Assembly: GCF_900116855.1 (NCBI RefSeq)
Contig: NZ_UETD01000005.1
Coordinates: forward strand, 245,729 to 309,728
Direction: 5' to 3'
Length of the DNA: 64,000 nucleotides
DNA from: Ruminococcus flavefaciens
GTDB taxonomy: Bacteria; Bacillota; Clostridia; Oscillospirales; Ruminococcaceae
Shown: positions 60,281-64,000 of the stretch, piece after piece
Layout: each line of letters starts with the position of its first letter
Numbering within the stretch: position 1 is the stretch's first letter
The notes under the pieces: generated by a model
Database searches by the model: none
What the model was told of the DNA's origin: nothing
The model's input: only the letters and a program-made list of their open reading frames with translations
Made by a program: the position numbers and the translations under genes

Positions 60281-61396
60281 ATGGCAATCGAAATTCATAG
60301 AATACTTGACGAGGTAAGACTCCTCGGCTGTTCTGACCTTCATTTCACAGACAGGATCGCTCCTGTTGTACGTCTCAACGGTACACTGAGAACCATGCGT
60401 TCACAGTACCCCGAAATGGACGAGGAGGAAATACTCAACATCGTTCACCAGATGACTAACGACGCTCAGCAGACAAGCGTAAACAACCACCACGATACCG
60501 ACTTCTCGTTCACAACAAGAAGCGGCTACCGTCACCGTGTAAACGTATACTTCCAGAAGGGCAAGCCCGCTATCGCTATCCGTCTTCTGAGAAACGATAT
60601 CCCTACACTTGAGGACCTCGGACTTCCTCCGATCCTCGCTGACTTCGCTATGCGCCCCCGTGGACTGGTTCTCGTAACAGGTCCTACCGGTTCAGGTAAG
60701 TCAACTACCCTCGCAGCTATGATTGACTTCGTTAACCTCAACAGAAGCGCTCACGTTATCACTGTCGAGGACCCTATCGAGTACGTTCACGAGCATAAGA
60801 GATGTATGGTCAACCAGAGAGAGATCGGCGATGACGTTCAGAGCTTCGCACTCGCTCTGAGAGCTGCTCTCCGTGAGGACCCCGATGTAATCCTCGTAGG
60901 AGAAATGCGTGACTTTGAGACCATTCAGGCTGCCGTAACCGCTGCCGAAACAGGACATCTCGTTATGTCAACACTTCATACAACATCCGCCGCTGATACC
61001 ATCAACCGTATCATCGACGTTTACCCCGAGCATCAGCAGCAGCAGATCAGAACCCAGCTGGCTAACAACCTTGTTGCCGTTATCTCTCAGACACTTATTC
61101 CTAAGAGAGACGGTACTGGACGTATCGCCGTAATGGAGATCCTTAACGTTACTGACGCTATCTCGGCTATGATCCGTGATAATAAGATCCACCTTGTACA
61201 GTCTGCTATCCAGACAGGTAAGCAGCAGGGCATGATGTCTCTGGATATGGAGCTCGCAAGACTTGTATCCAAGAATGTCATCACCGAGGTCGATGCGCTT
61301 GAGAAGTGCCTCGACAAGCAGGAATTCTATCGTTTCCTTGCTCAGCTCGGCGGCGGCCCCAGAGGAGGAGCTATGCAGGCTCCCATGCAGGGCTGA
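60281..61396 (+). CDS. pilT: Type IV pilus retraction ATPase
   Basis: Motor that disassembles pili. Protein of 371 residues. It opens with ILDEVRLLGCSDLHF, has Walker A GPTGSGKSTTLAAM, VEDPIEYVHEHK, Walker B DPDVILVGEMRD and a His box MSTLHTTSAADTINRI. The AIRNLIRE-type C-terminal motif of retraction motors is not obvious, so a second PilT-like role cannot be excluded. GGGAGG precedes the ATG, 33 nt from pilB. Confidence 0.95.
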   Translation: MAIEIHRILDEVRLLGCSDLHFTDRIAPVVRLNGTLRTMRSQYPEMDEEEILNIVHQMTNDAQQTSVNNHHDTDFSFTTRSGYRHRVNVYFQKGKPAIAIRLLRNDIPTLEDLGLPPILADFAMRPRGLVLVTGPTGSGKSTTLAAMIDFVNLNRSAHVITVEDPIEYVHEHKRCMVNQREIGDDVQSFALALRAALREDPDVILVGEMRDFETIQAAVTAAETGHLVMSTLHTTSAADTINRIIDVYPEHQQQQIRTQLANNLVAVISQTLIPKRDGTGRIAVMEILNVTDAISAMIRDNKIHLVQSAIQTGKQQGMMSLDMELARLVSKNVITEVDALEKCLDKQEFYRFLAQLGGGPRGGAMQAPMQG

Positions 61397-61417
61397 TAAA
61401 AAACACAAAGCAGACAG

Positions 61418-61450
61418 GACCGTCGGACAGTTTAGTTCGGCGGTCTTTTA
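61418..61450 (+). terminator. Terminator after pilT
   Basis: GACCG..CGGA / TTCGGCGGTC stem with G-U pairs, followed by TTTTAT. Confidence 0.75.
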
Positions 61451-61890
61451 TGTTGGATCGGTTAGCGGCGAAAGCGTTCATAAATGGCAGCATTAATTAT
61501 TGGCAGGCAGGACCGGCAGCGGAAAAATAAAAACATACCAATTATGTACACACTATTATAATAGTACATAAAGTTTAAATGCAGCCGTGGTCGCCGGAAC
61601 GGAAAGAGATTTTTTTGCCGAAGATGATAAAAAACTCTCTGCTGAAAAAGGGGAAAAATAAAAAAGTATCGATTTTTTTCTGAAAAAACATCAAAAAAAG
61701 GGGCATATAAGAAGCAAAATACCCCTATACATAAAGTATAGTTGACTGTGAATATAACAAAAACAAGCTAATATAATTAATTTATTCACAGATTCTTGTG
61801 CAATTCGACGAAAACCCTAAAAAATAAGTGCCTATTCACCGTTCCAATGTAAAAACTGCCTTTAGATATGGATTTTTTTTTCAAAAAGTG
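61451..61890. other. AT-rich region between pilT and pilA
   Basis: No reading frame with start signals. Long A and T tracts alternate; nothing else recognised. Confidence 0.5.
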
Positions 61891-61919
61891 TTGACATTAT
61901 GTGAATAAGGTGGTATACT
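61891..61919 (+). promoter_or_regulatory. Promoter of the major pilin gene
   Basis: TTGACA (61891-61896), 17-nt spacer and TATACT (61914-61919) with extended TGG. It gives a leader of about 100 nt ending in AAAGGAGGG. Confidence 0.9.
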
Positions 61920-62024
61920 ATAATCACAGGGAAGGGAAAGGGAGATAAAAAATCCCCGAACCTAAAAATCGAGTGGAAGTCAAGGAACCTTCACAAATCT
62001 ATATTTTTAAAGGAGGGTTTTCTT

Positions 62025-62558
62025 ATGAAAACTACAAAGAAAGGCTTTACACTTATTGAGCTCATCGTTGTTATCGCTATCATCGGTGTTCTCGCTATCA
62101 TCGGTGTTCTCGCAGCAATCCTCGTTCCTTCAATGCTCGGCTATGTTAAGAAGTCAAAGGTTTCTTCGGCTAACTCAACAGCAAGCACACTTCAGAAGGC
62201 TATCAACACAACTCTGATCGAAGTTGATGAAGAGACTCAGGATGCTGGCTCTATCACAGCTATCAACCACACAAAGGGTACAGACACAGTTTCAGTTGGC
62301 GGCACAATTCCTACAGGAACTGACGCAAGCAAGATCTGGGCAAAGATCGAGAACTACATGGAGAAGGCTAAGAAGCTTAAGTTCGTGTCTCAGTGCGAAG
62401 GCGCAGCTTGTAAGGCAGTAGCAGTTGCTCTCGACGACACATACACAGGTACAGCTCCTGGCGGTGTTGTTACAGTTGACAACTACAAGTCCTACAACAA
62501 GGATAACGACGGTGACCTTTCTAAGGCACTCGCTGGCGCAGTTGCTAAGGCTTTATAA
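62025..62558 (+). CDS. pilA: Major type IV pilin with duplicated helix segment
   Basis: Protein of 177 residues. Prepilin leader MKTTKKG is followed by FTLIELIVVIAIIGVLAIIGV: cleavage after Gly, Phe +1 and Glu +5. Residues AIIGVL occur twice in a row because of an exact 18-bp tandem duplication (62076-62093 and 62094-62111). The globular part includes CEGAACKA, with a likely disulphide. It resembles the cellulose-binding pilin of R. albus in the VPSMLGYVKKSK stretch, from memory. A strong promoter and AAAGGAGGG indicate high expression. Confidence 0.93.
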   Translation: MKTTKKGFTLIELIVVIAIIGVLAIIGVLAAILVPSMLGYVKKSKVSSANSTASTLQKAINTTLIEVDEETQDAGSITAINHTKGTDTVSVGGTIPTGTDASKIWAKIENYMEKAKKLKFVSQCEGAACKAVAVALDDTYTGTAPGGVVTVDNYKSYNKDNDGDLSKALAGAVAKAL

Positions 62559-62594
62559 TCACCTCAAGTCTGAAACTTGAAATGAAATGAAAAT

Positions 62595-62627
62595 AATGCT
62601 CCTTCCTCACGGAGGGAGCATTTTTTT
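62595..62627 (+). terminator. Terminator of pilA
   Basis: AATGCTCCTTCC / GGAGGGAGCATT imperfect stem with a TCAC loop and a run of seven T. Confidence 0.9.
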
Positions 62628-62707
62628 ACAGAAATGAAGCGGAGAATACTGGCTAAATGCACAATAAACAGGCGCAAAAATTGTCGCCGTGAAACTCATT
62701 TTCATTA

Positions 62708-62736
62708 TTGACAAAATGTGAACTTTTTGATATAAT
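62708..62736 (+). promoter_or_regulatory. Promoter of the second pilin gene
   Basis: Perfect consensus TTGACA (62708-62713), 17-nt spacer and TATAAT (62731-62736) with extended TGA. Confidence 0.9.
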
Positions 62737-62770
62737 GTAAATGAAGAATTGTATTGGGAGGTGCATTTCA

Positions 62771-63364
62771 ATGAGAACGAATAAAACCAAGAAGGGCTTT
62801 ACCCTGATGGAGCTCGTCATCGTACTGGCTATCCTCGGAATCCTTCTTGCAATAATCGTGCCTTCATGGGGATACTTTATAAGAAGATCACGCGAGAGAA
62901 GTGCTAATGCAAAAGCCAAGGTCGTTTTCAATGCGGCTCAGACCGAGGTCACAAGAGTCAGCATGAAGGAAAGGCCTGACCTTAATATAGTTAAAGACCC
63001 GACTGCTGACAGTGTAAGAAAAAATGACGCTCAGAAGAACATCTATATAGGTGACGGAGATTTTTACTTCTACTGGGACGGCCATACAGGTGAAAAGGTC
63101 AATGCTGCCGGTACCGCGGTTACAGCGGATGCAGCTCGGAACAGGTCCTTCAGCGATGGAATAAACAACATCAATAATAACGGCGACGGTTGCTATAAGA
63201 TTTATGTCAGCAATTACAATGTTCAGGCTGTCGTTTATTCTGAAATGGCAGACGGCAGATACAAGGGCACATATCCAAAGGGCATGGACGAGCTGACTTC
63301 CACACAGCAGGGGACGATCAGATCGACAAATGTCCGCAACATTAATCTTAATGCGATCACATGA
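62771..63364 (+). CDS. Second type IV pilin
   Basis: Protein of 197 residues with the leader KTKKG and GFTLMELVIVLAILGILLAI (Glu +5). The helix has normal length, unlike PilA. The globular domain is different in sequence and has a single Cys (GDGCYK). The start is the ATG at 62771 behind GGGAGGTG; an upstream ATG at 62741 lacks a site. It could be a minor pilin or an alternative major pilin. Own promoter and terminator. Confidence 0.88.
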   Translation: MRTNKTKKGFTLMELVIVLAILGILLAIIVPSWGYFIRRSRERSANAKAKVVFNAAQTEVTRVSMKERPDLNIVKDPTADSVRKNDAQKNIYIGDGDFYFYWDGHTGEKVNAAGTAVTADAARNRSFSDGINNINNNGDGCYKIYVSNYNVQAVVYSEMADGRYKGTYPKGMDELTSTQQGTIRSTNVRNINLNAIT

Positions 63365-63373
63365 TAACACTAT

Positions 63374-63404
63374 AAAGCACAGCTTTTAGGCTGTGCTTTT
63401 TTTT
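63374..63404 (+). terminator. Terminator of the second pilin gene
   Basis: AAAGCACAGC / GCTGTGCTTT stem with a short loop and a run of eight T. Confidence 0.93.
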
Positions 63405-63479
63405 GCTGTAAAAAAGCTGCTTTACTGCTGATAGTTGGTTTTCAACACATAAATATACACAATGTGGAAAAGTTTGTGC

Positions 63480-63508
63480 TTGACAATGTCGCAAAAAAGA
63501 GTTATAAT
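63480..63508 (+). promoter_or_regulatory. rRNA operon promoter P1
   Basis: TTGACA (63480-63485), 17-nt spacer and TATAAT (63503-63508), all consensus. Confidence 0.9.
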
Positions 63509-63576
63509 ATATTTACTGTCCGACAGGGAAGCGAAAGCGGTCGAGTGAAAAAATCAAAGAAATTTGAAAAAAGAGC

Positions 63577-63605
63577 TTGACAAACCCGAAGGAAAGTGAT
63601 ATAAT
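63577..63605 (+). promoter_or_regulatory. rRNA operon promoter P2
   Basis: TTGACA (63577-63582), 17-nt spacer and TATAAT (63600-63605) with extended TGA, 97 bp downstream of P1. The leader of about 200 nt that follows contains GCTGCCTC/GAGGCAG and AACGC/GCGTT stems (near 63612 and 63749), plus the segment ATCTTGAAAATTGAACAA. That segment resembles rRNA leader and spacer sequences of Firmicutes and may take part in antitermination or processing. Confidence 0.9.
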
Positions 63606-63809
63606 ATTAAAGCTGCCTCAGAGAGGCAGTAAAGAAAACAGCATCTTGAAAATTGAACAATGCGAATAAAAAGTAACGACCCTTGAGATTCCTTTATGAA
63701 GATAAAGGGAAGTCAAGAAAAGACTTTAAAAAAACACGAAGAGTAATAACGCAAGCGTTATGAATTAGGATCGATATTTTAGATGCGAAAGCATCTGATA
63801 TATACAACT

Positions 63810-64000
63810 TTAATAAAGAGTTTGATCCTGGCTCAGGACGAACGCTGGCGGCACGCTTAACACATGCAAGTCGAACGGAGATAATTTGAGTTTACTTAGA
63901 TTATCTTAGTGGCGGACGGGTGAGTAACACGTGAGCAACCTGCCTTTGAGAGAGGGATAGCTTCTGGAAACGGATGGTAATACCTCATAACGTAGTTTTA
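63810..64000 (+). rRNA. 16S ribosomal RNA, 5' part
   Basis: The universal AGAGTTTGATCCTGGCTCAG site starts at 63817, which corresponds to E. coli position 8, so the mature end is near 63810. Conserved CGGACGGGTGAGTAACACGT follows. The gene continues beyond the right edge. The variable region V1 resembles Ruminococcus, in my judgement R. flavefaciens rather than R. albus. Confidence 0.97.

Noticed and set aside
61451..61890. c-di-GMP riboswitch before pilA
   Set aside because: No GEMM-type core motif could be found in this AT-rich stretch by eye; a covariance search would be decisive.

Overview
The window looks like a cellulolytic Ruminococcus chromosome. The 5' end of the 16S gene at the right edge resembles, from memory, R. 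flavefaciens more than R. albus. Dockerin-bearing plant cell wall enzymes (a GH9 cellulase, a GH16 glucanase and an expansin) fit a cellulosome-forming Oscillospiraceae member. The species is an inference; the genus-level call rests on the gene set plus the 16S start.

Layout. 1-4.4 kb (minus): a two-component system, a Spo0A-like protein with a degenerate receiver, and a Tim44/zinc-ribbon secreted protein beside a miniature, internally deleted copy of itself. 4.6-8.1 kb (plus): a GH9-CBM3-dockerin cellulase, then a PadR regulator under an array of palindromic operators with a DUF2812 partner. 8.4-13.3 kb (minus): PspA, an orphan Phd/YefM-type antitoxin, and an epimerase / iron alcohol dehydrogenase / cyclase / DUF cluster. 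13.4-15.3 kb (plus): an ECF sigma factor with a membrane-spanning partner.

15.3-35.3 kb (all minus) is a roughly 20-kb run of same-strand genes. It carries purE, purC, purF, purM, purN, a PurO-type IMP cyclohydrolase, a stand-alone AICAR transformylase and purD. Lipoproteins, small membrane proteins and a dockerin-expansin gene flanked by two DUF3592 genes are interleaved between them. The usual bifunctional PurH is replaced by two separate proteins, and the PurF homologue has glycine where the catalytic N-terminal cysteine is expected. purL, purK and purB are not in the window.

35.5-49 kb: a large low-complexity protein with eleven 14-residue repeats and a TPR partner, a GH16 enzyme, a lipoprotein, a structured intergenic repeat element, an M16C protease, a LacI regulator, a DUF5662 protein and uvrC. 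49.2-63.4 kb is a complete type IV pilus locus: pilC, a pilM-pilN fusion, pilO, a large PilX/bactofilin-like protein, two minor pilins, prepilin peptidase (opposite strand), pilB, pilT and two pilins. Each of the last two has its own consensus promoter. The first major pilin has an exact 18-bp tandem duplication inside its conserved hydrophobic helix. The window ends with tandem consensus promoters and the start of an rRNA operon.

Promoters were read by eye as TTGNNN-N17-TANNNT pairs. Domain calls come from motif recognition, not from database searches. Most genes have a clear AGGAGG-like ribosome binding site, which was used to choose starts.
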